Assembly (NCBI GenBank): GCA_020717845.1
Contig: DYDG01000006.1
Location: forward strand, 1-46,842
Direction: 5' to 3'
DNA from: Marinifilum sp.
GTDB lineage: Bacteria > UBA9089 > CG2-30-40-21
DNA length: 46,842 nucleotides
Shown piece after piece: positions 23,543-31,443 of the stretch. A program made the translations under genes and the position numbers. Position 1 is the first letter of the stretch. The number at the start of each line of letters is the position of its first letter. The notes below the pieces were generated by a model. It had not been told where the DNA came from. It saw only the letters and a list, made by a program, of their open reading frames with translations, and did no database searches.

Positions 23543-24100
23543 ATGGACATTGCAAAGATTGAAACTGCGATCAAAATGCTTTTAGAAGGCATAGGGGAGG
23601 ATCCATCAAGACCAGGTCTATTGGAGACCCCAAGACGAGTGGCACAGATGTATGAGGATATACTCAGCGGAATGAATGTTGATGCTAAGCAGGAGATACT
23701 GCCATTTTTGCCGGATGAATATGATGAGATGGTTATTGCCAAGGATATCACCTTTCATTCTATTTGCGAGCATCACCTTGTCCCATTCTTTGGCAAGGCA
23801 CATATTGCCTATGTGCCTAATAAGGGGCGAATGATTGGACTATCAAAATTGTCCAAAATAGTTGACATATTCTCCAGAAGGATGCAGGTTCAGGAAAGGC
23901 TTGTTTCAGAGATTGCAAATCTATTAATGGAAACACTTAAGCCTCAAGGTGTTCTTGTGGTTATGGAGGCAGAGCATTTGTGTATGACCATGCGCGGGGT
24001 AAAAAAGCCCGGCAGCATGATAATTACCTCTGCGGTCAGGGGTATATTCAATAATAAGACAACCAGGTCTGAAGCATTATCCTTGATTCGGGGAAAATAG
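23543..24100 (+). CDS. folE: GTP cyclohydrolase I
   Basis: A 185-aa enzyme converting GTP to 7,8-dihydroneopterin triphosphate, the first step of folate synthesis. Zinc ligands are in SICEHHLVPF (Cys75, His78) and EAEHLCMTMRG (Cys147). GRMIGLSKLSKIVDIFSRR and QERL, with the catalytic region, are intact. Start 23543 is preferred over ATG 23537 because AAGGAG ends at 23536, directly against the earlier ATG. It is followed by folP. Confidence 0.96.
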   Translation: MDIAKIETAIKMLLEGIGEDPSRPGLLETPRRVAQMYEDILSGMNVDAKQEILPFLPDEYDEMVIAKDITFHSICEHHLVPFFGKAHIAYVPNKGRMIGLSKLSKIVDIFSRRMQVQERLVSEIANLLMETLKPQGVLVVMEAEHLCMTMRGVKKPGSMIITSAVRGIFNNKTTRSEALSLIRGK

Positions 24101-24154
24101 GTCTTATATGGCCGATAGGTCTTATAGGACATATAGGACTTTAGGAGGAAAAAG

Positions 24155-25348
24155 ATGCACAATATCAGGATCCTAAATATTATCAGGGAAATAGACGCTA
24201 TCCATGAGATGCAGAGGATGAATGTTGACCCGCAGGGCATCAATCTCATGTCTCCAAAGGCAATGGATAATGTCATAAAATTGGAGAATATACCCCTTAA
24301 GTGTGCCCTTATCCTTAAACAGGAATTGCTGGCAAGGGGTGGTGAGGTGGCATTGCCCAAGGGGGCAATCGATTTGAGTGTTGAAAACACGGATGTTTTG
24401 TTGATAGCTACACGGAGTCAATACCATAAGCTTATCCTGAAATTGAGGCAGCAATATTTTAACTTGTCAAAGTTGGGTGAGAGGATTGAGAATGCCTTAA
24501 AATGCTTTGACCGCTCATCATGGATTATCAAATGCGGGACACATAGATTAGAAGCAGGTAAAAAAACGATTATCATGGGTATTCTGAACATTACCCCAGA
24601 CTCATTTTCTGATGGAGGCAGCTTTCTTTCACCAGAGGATGCGATTAACCAGGCTAAAAGGATGCAAGACGAGGGGGCAGATATTATTGATATTGGCGGT
24701 GAATCAACCAGACCCGGTGCAAAAGCAGTCCCCATAGAAGAGGAAAAGAAGAGGGTTATACCGATAATAGAAAAGCTGCAAAGCCTGAATATCCCTATAT
24801 CTATAGACACCTATAAATCAGCTGTTGCTGATGCTGCCCTTTCAGCTGGGGCATGTATGGTGAATGATATCTCAGGGTTAAGGTTTGATCCAGAGATGGC
24901 AAGTGTAGTGGCAAGACATAGGGCAGCGGTTGTTATTATGCATATCAAAGGAAATTCGACAAGTATGCAGGATAACCCCCAGTATAAGGACGTTCTTGGA
25001 GAGATTATCAGCTATCTTCAGGAGGGTATTGATATTGCTCTTCAGGCAGGCATTTCAGAAGAGCATCTGATTGTTGATCCAGGGATTGGTTTTGGGAAAA
25101 CCCTTGAACATAATCTGCATATCTTGAGGAATCTTAGTGAGCTAAGGGTCTTTGGCCTGCCCATCCTGATTGGCACATCCCGCAAGTCATTAATCGGGGA
25201 TATCCTGTCTCTGCCAGTCCATGAACGGATAGAGGGCACTGTCTCAACCGTAGCTGTTTCTATTATGAATGGTGCCAGCATTATCAGGGTTCATGATGTT
25301 CAGATTATGTCAAGGGTAGCCAGAATGACAGATGCGATAAAAGGTTGA
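24155..25348 (+). CDS. folP: dihydropteroate synthase with N-terminal extension
   Basis: A 397-aa enzyme joining p-aminobenzoate to dihydropterin pyrophosphate. The catalytic barrel starts near residue 138 with IIMGILNITPDSFSDGG. It continues with DIIDIGGESTRPGA, ISIDTYKSAVA, MVNDISGLR, VIMHIKG, VDPGIGFGKT, GTSRKSLIG and RVHDV. The first 130 residues form an extra domain (SPKAMDNVIKLENIPLKCAL) seen in the long DHPS form of some bacteria and archaea; its function is not established to my knowledge. AGGAGG precedes the ATG. The 54 bp gap after folE carries short TATAGGTCTTATAGG-like repeats. cdaA follows after 43 bp, a common arrangement. Confidence 0.95.
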   Translation: MHNIRILNIIREIDAIHEMQRMNVDPQGINLMSPKAMDNVIKLENIPLKCALILKQELLARGGEVALPKGAIDLSVENTDVLLIATRSQYHKLILKLRQQYFNLSKLGERIENALKCFDRSSWIIKCGTHRLEAGKKTIIMGILNITPDSFSDGGSFLSPEDAINQAKRMQDEGADIIDIGGESTRPGAKAVPIEEEKKRVIPIIEKLQSLNIPISIDTYKSAVADAALSAGACMVNDISGLRFDPEMASVVARHRAAVVIMHIKGNSTSMQDNPQYKDVLGEIISYLQEGIDIALQAGISEEHLIVDPGIGFGKTLEHNLHILRNLSELRVFGLPILIGTSRKSLIGDILSLPVHERIEGTVSTVAVSIMNGASIIRVHDVQIMSRVARMTDAIKG

Positions 25349-25391
25349 AAATAAGTCTTATAGGGCTTTTATATCTGATTGAGGTACTCAA

Positions 25392-26174
25392 ATGTTCAGT
25401 AAACTATTATCTTCAGTCACTATCACCGATATTATTGACATTATCCTTGTAGCCTGCCTTTTTTACGGGCTCTTTATCCTGATAAAGAGTACCAGGGCTG
25501 TTCAGGGGCTAAAGGTTTTAGGGGTACTGATCATCTGCTCATTTATTGCCCAGTTTTTTCAATTACACACCATAAACTGGATATTAAAAGGATTATGGAT
25601 GATCTTGCCCTTAGCTTTTCTTATCCTGTTTCAGCCAGAATTCAGACGGGTAATAGATGAAATTGATAAGAATTACCTCTGGGGGATATTGTTTAAGCAG
25701 GAAAAAAGATTGATCTCAGAGATTATTAAGGCAACCGTGTTTTTATCAAAAAAGAAGATAGGGGCATTAGTTGTGCTTCAGCAGAATATATCCCTAAAAC
25801 ATTATGTGGATGCAGGGATAAGGCTTGATGCAGAGACATCAGCTGAATTATTAAATACCATATTTTTCCCTGGCACCCCGCTTCATGATGGGGCAGTTAT
25901 TATCCAGGGCGACAAGATAGCCTCCTGTTGCTGTGTTTTACCCTTGAGCCAGAATCCGGATATAGAAGTATCTCTGGGCACAAGACATCGGGCAGCTATC
26001 GGGCTTTCTGAGGAAACAGATAGTCTTATTATCGTTGTTTCTGAGGAAACAGGGAGTATTTCCCTGGCATTAAATGGAAAGATTGTCCATGGATTGGATG
26101 AGGAAGGGTTGACCGAGATGCTTACCCTTTATCGTTCAAAGGAGGCAGCTGCTGCCTCTGAGGAGACACAATGA
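25392..26174 (+). CDS. cdaA: diadenylate cyclase (CdaA family)
   Basis: A 260-aa membrane-bound enzyme making cyclic di-AMP from two ATP. Three N-terminal transmembrane helices (about residues 14-85) precede the DAC domain. That domain contains GALVVLQQ, the catalytic DGAVII near residue 166, and GTRHRAAIGLSEETDSL near 195-211, then VVSEETGSIS. It overlaps the next gene by 4 nt (ATGA); the CdaA-CdaR pair is conserved in many phyla. glmM, the usual third gene, is absent, with the defence island beginning downstream. Confidence 0.95.
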   Translation: MFSKLLSSVTITDIIDIILVACLFYGLFILIKSTRAVQGLKVLGVLIICSFIAQFFQLHTINWILKGLWMILPLAFLILFQPEFRRVIDEIDKNYLWGILFKQEKRLISEIIKATVFLSKKKIGALVVLQQNISLKHYVDAGIRLDAETSAELLNTIFFPGTPLHDGAVIIQGDKIASCCCVLPLSQNPDIEVSLGTRHRAAIGLSEETDSLIIVVSEETGSISLALNGKIVHGLDEEGLTEMLTLYRSKEAAAASEETQ

Positions 26175-26554
26175 GGAATCTTCTCAAGTCTATATCAAAC
26201 CATATTGAAATCAAGGCATTCTGTTTCCTCCTGGCAATATTTCTCTGGCTTTATGTTACCAGTGAAACCATTATGAGAAAGAATTTTCATGTACCGGTGA
26301 AGTTTGAGATCTCATCAGCCATGAATGTTGCCTCTGTAAGTGCTGGAATTGTGCTTGTTGGTGTTGAAGGGGAAAGGAAAGCAATATTAAAGGCAAAATC
26401 TGAGGATTTTTCATTGATAGTAAGCATGAAAGGGAAAAATCTGCCAGGAATATACACCGAGACAATTCTTCCAGACGATATCAAACCTCCTTCAGGCATG
26501 ACTATTACTAATGTCTCACCAACCAATATTGTTATCACATTGAAAAAGGGATAG
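26171..26554 (+). CDS. cdaR: YbbR-domain protein (CdaR-like), short form
   Basis: A 127-aa protein with one N-terminal transmembrane helix (about residues 16-32, FCFLLAIFLWLYVTSE) and a single YbbR-like domain ending VSPTNIVITLKKG. CdaR regulates CdaA activity in Firmicutes. Most CdaR proteins carry three or four YbbR domains (about 400 aa); one domain here is short but common outside Firmicutes. ATG overlaps the cdaA stop by 4 nt. Confidence 0.85.
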   Translation: MRNLLKSISNHIEIKAFCFLLAIFLWLYVTSETIMRKNFHVPVKFEISSAMNVASVSAGIVLVGVEGERKAILKAKSEDFSLIVSMKGKNLPGIYTETILPDDIKPPSGMTITNVSPTNIVITLKKG

Positions 26555-26585
26555 TTTTTAAGCTGTGTGATCAAGATTTAATCCG

Positions 26586-26609
26586 CAGATTGCACAGATT
26601 GCACAGATT
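26586..26609. repeat. 9 bp tandem repeat CAGATTGCA
   Basis: Two full copies of CAGATTGCA and a partial third. It belongs to a 565 bp gap (26555-27119) that separates the housekeeping block from the defence island. Apart from this array and the palindrome at 26751-26778, that gap shows only a 29-codon frame at 26957 with no family resemblance. Confidence 0.7.
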
Positions 26610-26750
26610 TAAGGAAAGAGAGAAAAGCGATACCTGCTTGAATTAATTGAATGGGAGAATGGAATATAATCCTGATATACATCTGGGTCTTTTGCCCCAT
26701 ACGTTTAGAGTGCATCAACTATATCGATACATACAGTCGGGGATAAAATT

Positions 26751-26778
26751 GTAGAGACGCGATTAATCGCGTTTCTAC
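26751..26778. repeat. 28 bp palindrome (GTAGAGACGC family)
   Basis: GTAGAGACGCGATT followed by AATCGCGTTTCTAC, a full palindrome with one mismatched pair. It is one of three GTAGAGACGC-type hairpins in the window, with 15649-15670 and 46540-46565. Confidence 0.8.
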
Positions 26779-27119
26779 TGCATCATACATATCCACAATT
26801 ATGGATAAAATAGACAAAACTTTGTCGTCAGAGGGAATTGTGGGATTTAGATGCGTTTGCCCTGAGGAGAAATAAAAAACCAGTTGGAAAAAGTGTAGAT
26901 ATATGATAATATTAGTTACCCTCCCAGGAAGAAGTCTGCTTTCTGGAGGGGAGAAGATGTATTCATTATTGTTTTTTGTTACGAAGTTCATAGAGGATAT
27001 AGATAAAAGGTTAAAAGAGATTGATCCTAAAGTTTGTCGGGACTAATCTTAATGTAGATACTGTGATGTTTAAAACCTTGAACATCGAGTGATAATAAGA
27101 CAAAGGGGCAAGGGCATAA

Positions 27120-30100
27120 ATGATACAATGCATTAATAATAAAACCGAGAAAGTAGGCGATGATTTTAAAAAGAATCTCGGCAAAAATAGCCGGCTACAG
27201 GCCGCGGCCAGTATTTTTACGATATATGGGTTCGAATGTCTTAGCGATGAACTAAAAAAGATTGAGAAGCTGAACTTTATTTTCACGGATCCCACCTTTA
27301 TCGAAGTGGATAAAAATAGACGTGAAAAAAAACAATTTCAAATTAAGTCCGACTTTCGGCAAAAGGCTATCAGCGGGTCAGAGTTTGAAATAAATTTGAA
27401 GAATGAGCTCAAAGGGAAGGCAATTGCCAAAGAGTGTAAAAAATGGATTGAGCAAAAGGTAATATTTAAAACCAATGTAGGGAACAAATATATCCAACCG
27501 CATATAACGCTTGAGAATGGTGAAAATAAATATGTGTATATGGGGATAAATGAATTTAGTAGTGCCGGTTTTGGCTATGAAAAAGACAATTCTATTCTGC
27601 ATCAGATAATCAAAACAGATGATTATGAGACGACCAAGCAGTACATCCAAAATTTTGAAGAAGTTTGGAATGATGAGAAGATATTAAAAGATGTAACAGT
27701 TGAGGTTCTTGGATACATAGCGGACCTCTATAAAGAAAACTCCCCGGAATTTATCTATTATCTGACACTTTACAATATTTTTGATGAGTTTCTGGAAGAT
27801 ATTTCCGATGATGAACTTGCTAATGAAAAAACTGGGTTTAAAAAATCTGTAATCTGGAATAAACTCTACGATTTCCAAAAAGACGCCACATTAGGCATTA
27901 TTAATAAATTAGAACGGCACAACGGATGTATTCTTGCTGATAGTGTTGGACTCGGCAAGACTTTTTCAGCATTAGGCGTTATTAAATATTATCAAGAGAG
28001 GAACCGCACCGTACTCGTCCTTTGTCCCAAAAGGCTTGGGGATAACTGGCAAACATTTTTAAACAACTACGATGATAATCCATTGGTTAAAGACCGCTTA
28101 AATTATCATGTCTTGTATCATACGGATTTATTAAGAGATCAAGGGCAGTCTAATGGCATCGATCTATCCAGAATTAACTGGGGTAATTACGATTTAGTTG
28201 TTATTGATGAATCCCATAATTTTAGAAATAATGACCCGCAAAAAAACAGAGTGACTCGATATCAAAAATTGCTGAACGATGTCATGAAGGCCGGCGTTAA
28301 AACAAAGGTTCTCATGCTCTCGGCAACTCCTGTTAATAATAAGTTTACCGATTTAAAAAATCAGATAGCTCTGGCCTGCGAGGGTGAAACAAATATTGCT
28401 GATGGGAGGATGGATACAGATAAATCTATCGGAACTATCCTGTCAAATGCTCAACGGACCTTTAACGAGTGGTCCAAGCTATCAGTAGAAAAAAGAACCA
28501 GCCAAGATTTGTTGAAACGGCTTAGTGCGAATTTTGATTTTTTTAAATTACTCGATAGCGTTACAATCGCCCGAAGTCGAAAACATATAGAAAAGTATTA
28601 TGATATCAATAAGATCGGTAAATTTCCCAACAGGTTAAAGCCGATTACTCATCATGCTGATATAACGGATCTTGAAGGATTTATTAAGATATCAGACCTC
28701 TATAAAGAACTCTCAAAACTATCACTGTCTATATACTCACCAACCGAGTATATATTGGACAATAAACGACAATTTTATAGCGAAATTTACGACACAAAGA
28801 TCAATGAGAATTCTATCTTTAAACAGGTTCACAGGGAAAAAAATCTCCAAACCCTCATGAGGGTAAATTTTCTTAAAAGATTAGAGAGTTCCGTTGATTC
28901 ATTCCGGATCACTCTTGGCAAATTTATTAAGGAAAATGAAGGCACTATTGCCAAAATCGAAGCGTTTGAAAAGACCGGCGTTCAAGCGTCAGTCGAATCT
29001 ACGCAGTTTAACGATATCAATTTGGATGCAGACAGCGACGACTGGCTGAATGATGAATTTAGCGTCAGCGGCAAAGTAAGGGTTAATCTGGAGGATATGA
29101 ATACTTCCGGATGGAAGCATGACCTTGAGGCGGATATTTTTATTGCTAAAGCAATATTTGACGAGATGAAAAAGGTGACGCCTGATCATGATTCCAAACT
29201 TAGGGACCTGAAGACATTTATTAAAAAGAAGATTGAAACCCCAATAAATTCAGGGAACCGCAAGATTCTGATATTCAGCGCTTTTGCGGACACAGTGAAT
29301 TATTTGTATAAGAATATTGTCGACTACAATAAAACACTTAATCTGGAAACTGGTAAGGTAACCGGATCAGATGAAAATCAGACAACGCTAAAATTAAGTA
29401 ATAATTTTAACAACATCCTTATCAATTTCTCTCCCCGCTCTAAAGAGCGACGAGATAAGGCCGCTTCCGAGATAGATGTTTTAATAGCTACAGACTGTAT
29501 TTCAGAGGGGCAAAATCTTCAAGACTGCGATACGCTTATCAATTATGACATTCATTGGAATCCCGTCCGCATTATTCAGCGGTTTGGGCGTATCGATAGA
29601 ATAGGGTCGATTAACAAGGATATCCAGCTGATTAACTTCTGGCCTCAATTATCGCTTGACGATTATATTAATTTGAAAAGCCGTGTTGAGGGCAAAATGT
29701 TTATAGTGGATGCAACTGCAACAGGCGAAGATAATGTTCTTACCAATAAATCGTCGGATTTATTCTTCAGAAAAAAGCAGTTGGAAAAACTACAGGAAGA
29801 GGTTGTCGATATTGAAGAAATGGGATCAGGAGTCTCCATAACTGATCTGGGGCTAAATGATTTTCGTATGGATTTAGTGAATTATATAAAAGAAAACGGA
29901 AGCCTCGCAAGTGTTGCTAACGGAATGCATGCGGTTTGTGGGAAAGATGTTGATCGCGGGATTAAAGAAGGTGTCATTTTTGTCTTAAAAAATATTAACA
30001 GCGAAGTCAATATTGACAAGACAAATCAGCTTCATCCGTTTTATTTGGTCTACATAACTGCGAACGGAGAGATTTCATCAAACCATTTGAACGTGAAAAC

Positions 30101-30365
30101 TACGCTGGATATCCTCCGTGCGATTTGTAAAGGCAATAGTGAGTCTCTAAGAGATGTGTATGAAGTGTTTAACGATGAGACTGGCGATGGCAAGAATATG
30201 GCCAAGTATTCCGGACTACTGAACAAGGCTATCGAATCCGTGCTTCATGTGAAGGATGAAAGCGACGTCGACAGCCTTTTTACGGCGGGAGGCACAACCG
30301 CACTTATGAACAATATAAGGGGGCTGGAAGATTTTGAACTTTTGACTTTTGTGGTGATTAAGTAA
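27120..30365 (+). CDS. SNF2/DEAD-like helicase of the extended type III locus
   Basis: A 1081-aa superfamily 2 helicase or translocase. The first 255 residues form an accessory N-terminal domain. The core follows: motif I DSVGLGKTFSA (near 273), motif II VIDESHNF (near 360), motif III LSATPVNN (near 399), motif V region ATDCISEGQNLQ (near 790) and motif VI IIQRFGRIDRIGS (near 818). The DESH box and Q-R-x-G-R-x-D-R-I-G pattern place it near the SNF2-type helicases found in defence loci. About 200 residues after the core may be a target- or partner-binding domain. No nuclease motif is evident, and no PLD domain is seen at the N-terminus. It heads a same-strand run with DUF4391, Mod, RhuM and Res genes and probably supplies a second motor to that system. 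The start follows a modest purine-rich site, and no strong promoter is seen upstream. Confidence 0.85.
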   Translation: MIQCINNKTEKVGDDFKKNLGKNSRLQAAASIFTIYGFECLSDELKKIEKLNFIFTDPTFIEVDKNRREKKQFQIKSDFRQKAISGSEFEINLKNELKGKAIAKECKKWIEQKVIFKTNVGNKYIQPHITLENGENKYVYMGINEFSSAGFGYEKDNSILHQIIKTDDYETTKQYIQNFEEVWNDEKILKDVTVEVLGYIADLYKENSPEFIYYLTLYNIFDEFLEDISDDELANEKTGFKKSVIWNKLYDFQKDATLGIINKLERHNGCILADSVGLGKTFSALGVIKYYQERNRTVLVLCPKRLGDNWQTFLNNYDDNPLVKDRLNYHVLYHTDLLRDQGQSNGIDLSRINWGNYDLVVIDESHNFRNNDPQKNRVTRYQKLLNDVMKAGVKTKVLMLSATPVNNKFTDLKNQIALACEGETNIADGRMDTDKSIGTILSNAQRTFNEWSKLSVEKRTSQDLLKRLSANFDFFKLLDSVTIARSRKHIEKYYDINKIGKFPNRLKPITHHADITDLEGFIKISDLYKELSKLSLSIYSPTEYILDNKRQFYSEIYDTKINENSIFKQVHREKNLQTLMRVNFLKRLESSVDSFRITLGKFIKENEGTIAKIEAFEKTGVQASVESTQFNDINLDADSDDWLNDEFSVSGKVRVNLEDMNTSGWKHDLEADIFIAKAIFDEMKKVTPDHDSKLRDLKTFIKKKIETPINSGNRKILIFSAFADTVNYLYKNIVDYNKTLNLETGKVTGSDENQTTLKLSNNFNNILINFSPRSKERRDKAASEIDVLIATDCISEGQNLQDCDTLINYDIHWNPVRIIQRFGRIDRIGSINKDIQLINFWPQLSLDDYINLKSRVEGKMFIVDATATGEDNVLTNKSSDLFFRKKQLEKLQEEVVDIEEMGSGVSITDLGLNDFRMDLVNYIKENGSLASVANGMHAVCGKDVDRGIKEGVIFVLKNINSEVNIDKTNQLHPFYLVYITANGEISSNHLNVKTTLDILRAICKGNSESLRDVYEVFNDETGDGKNMAKYSGLLNKAIESVLHVKDESDVDSLFTAGGTTALMNNIRGLEDFELLTFVVIK

Positions 30366-30370
30366 TAATA

Positions 30371-30419
30371 AATTATGAATTATGAATTGTGAATTATGGA
30401 TGATGAATTATGGATGATG
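30371..30419. repeat. heptamer array spanning the DUF4391 start codon
   Basis: Seven consecutive 7 bp units: AATTATG, AATTATG, AATTGTG, AATTATG, GATGATG, AATTATG, GATGATG. The start codon of the DUF4391 gene (30410) lies in the sixth unit. No ribosome binding site is visible within or before the array. Confidence 0.8.
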
Positions 30420-31048
30420 AATTAAAATTACCAATAGCGGCTTTTGTAAATAAGCTTATCGCTAAAAGCAAGTTTTACAAAAAGGCGGCTTTAGGCGCGA
30501 AATTGCAGAAAGAATTTGTTGATAAGATACAGAAGATCATCTGGAAATATAAGCTGGCGGAAAGCACCATAGGTATCGCAAAAACAGACAAGGTAACCGA
30601 GATACAGATATTTGAAATCGAGCTTAAAGAGCAGGTGATTCCCAAGAATGTTTTACGGGTCATTGATAAAGCGATTCCCTATCAGATACTGTACCGGTTT
30701 ATTTATAAGAAAAATGTGGCGTATGGGGCCACATTAAAAGATAGCGGTATAGAGAATTATTATTTTTCCGGCTGGAATGAGGATAAGAGTTTTGATTTTA
30801 CCGGCATTGACCTGGAGAAAGTTTATCAGAAGATCATTAAGGTTTTTATAACGAGTGAGGCAAAAGCAAAAACCAGTTTTAACGAAATTATAGACACCGA
30901 CAATAAGATCAAGGCAATAGAAAACGAGATCGGGGTTTTGGAGAGCAAAATATCAAAAGAAAAGCAGTTTAACCGCAAGGTTGAACTGAATAAAATATTG
31001 CTGGAAAAGAAAGCCGAATTCATGTCAATTAAAGAAGAGCTGAAATAA
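30410..31048 (+). CDS. DUF4391 family protein
   Basis: A 212-aa protein matching what I recall of DUF4391, a family typically found beside helicases and methyltransferases of restriction-like loci. It starts LKLPIAAFVNKLIAKSKFY and has the VIDKAIPYQILYRFIY stretch. The C-terminal 50 residues form a charged coiled coil (IKAIENEIGVLESKISKEKQ). No enzyme motif is visible. A role as adaptor between helicase and modification proteins is inference. It starts 44 nt after the helicase stop inside a heptamer array. Confidence 0.75.
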   Translation: MDDELKLPIAAFVNKLIAKSKFYKKAALGAKLQKEFVDKIQKIIWKYKLAESTIGIAKTDKVTEIQIFEIELKEQVIPKNVLRVIDKAIPYQILYRFIYKKNVAYGATLKDSGIENYYFSGWNEDKSFDFTGIDLEKVYQKIIKVFITSEAKAKTSFNEIIDTDNKIKAIENEIGVLESKISKEKQFNRKVELNKILLEKKAEFMSIKEELK

Positions 31049-31131
31049 AAACTAAAATAAATTTATACGGATTTTAATTAGGGCGAATTTGCCACAATTA
31101 AAAGTTAGATTTGCAAAAAAGGAGATGGTAA

Positions 31132-31443
31132 ATGGAAAAAGATATCGTTATATCATTGAGCAATAATTTTGAATCATTTGCGCATCACACAGAGGATGGC
31201 GTTGAATTTTGGCTGGCAAGAGATTTACATCGCCTGCTTGGGTATGAAAAATGGGATAATTTTAAAAATGTTGTTTCCAAAGCTAAAACCGCCTGTGAAT
31301 TATCAGGGCAAATAACAACAGACCATTTTCCCGATGTCGGGAAAATGGTTGATATCGGTTCCGGCGATACAAAAGAGATAGACGACATAATGCTTACCCG
31401 CATAATAGAGCCTTTAAGGGAGAAAAATAAATGGATAAACTAA
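31132..31443 (+). pseudogene. truncated DNA-damage-inducible protein D (DinD)
   Basis: A 103-codon frame whose first 90 residues match the DinD N-terminus: NNFESFAHHTEDGVEFWLAR, LLGYEKWDNF, VVSKAKTACELSG, DHFPDVGKMVDIGSG and EIDDIMLTR. Full DinD is about 270-290 aa. Here homology stops just after LTR, and the frame runs 13 more codons into the start of mod. A good AAGGAG ribosome binding site precedes it, so a short protein is probably still made. The truncation point abuts the mod gene, suggesting a recombination junction. Confidence 0.8.

Noticed and set aside
27021-27049. Promoter TTGATC-17-TAATCT upstream of the helicase
   Set aside because: The spacing is right but the -10 matches consensus at only three positions; too weak to annotate.
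30371-30419. CRISPR-like repeat array
   Set aside because: The units are contiguous 7-mers without spacers; no array of 25-40 bp repeats with unique spacers and no cas gene occurs in the window.
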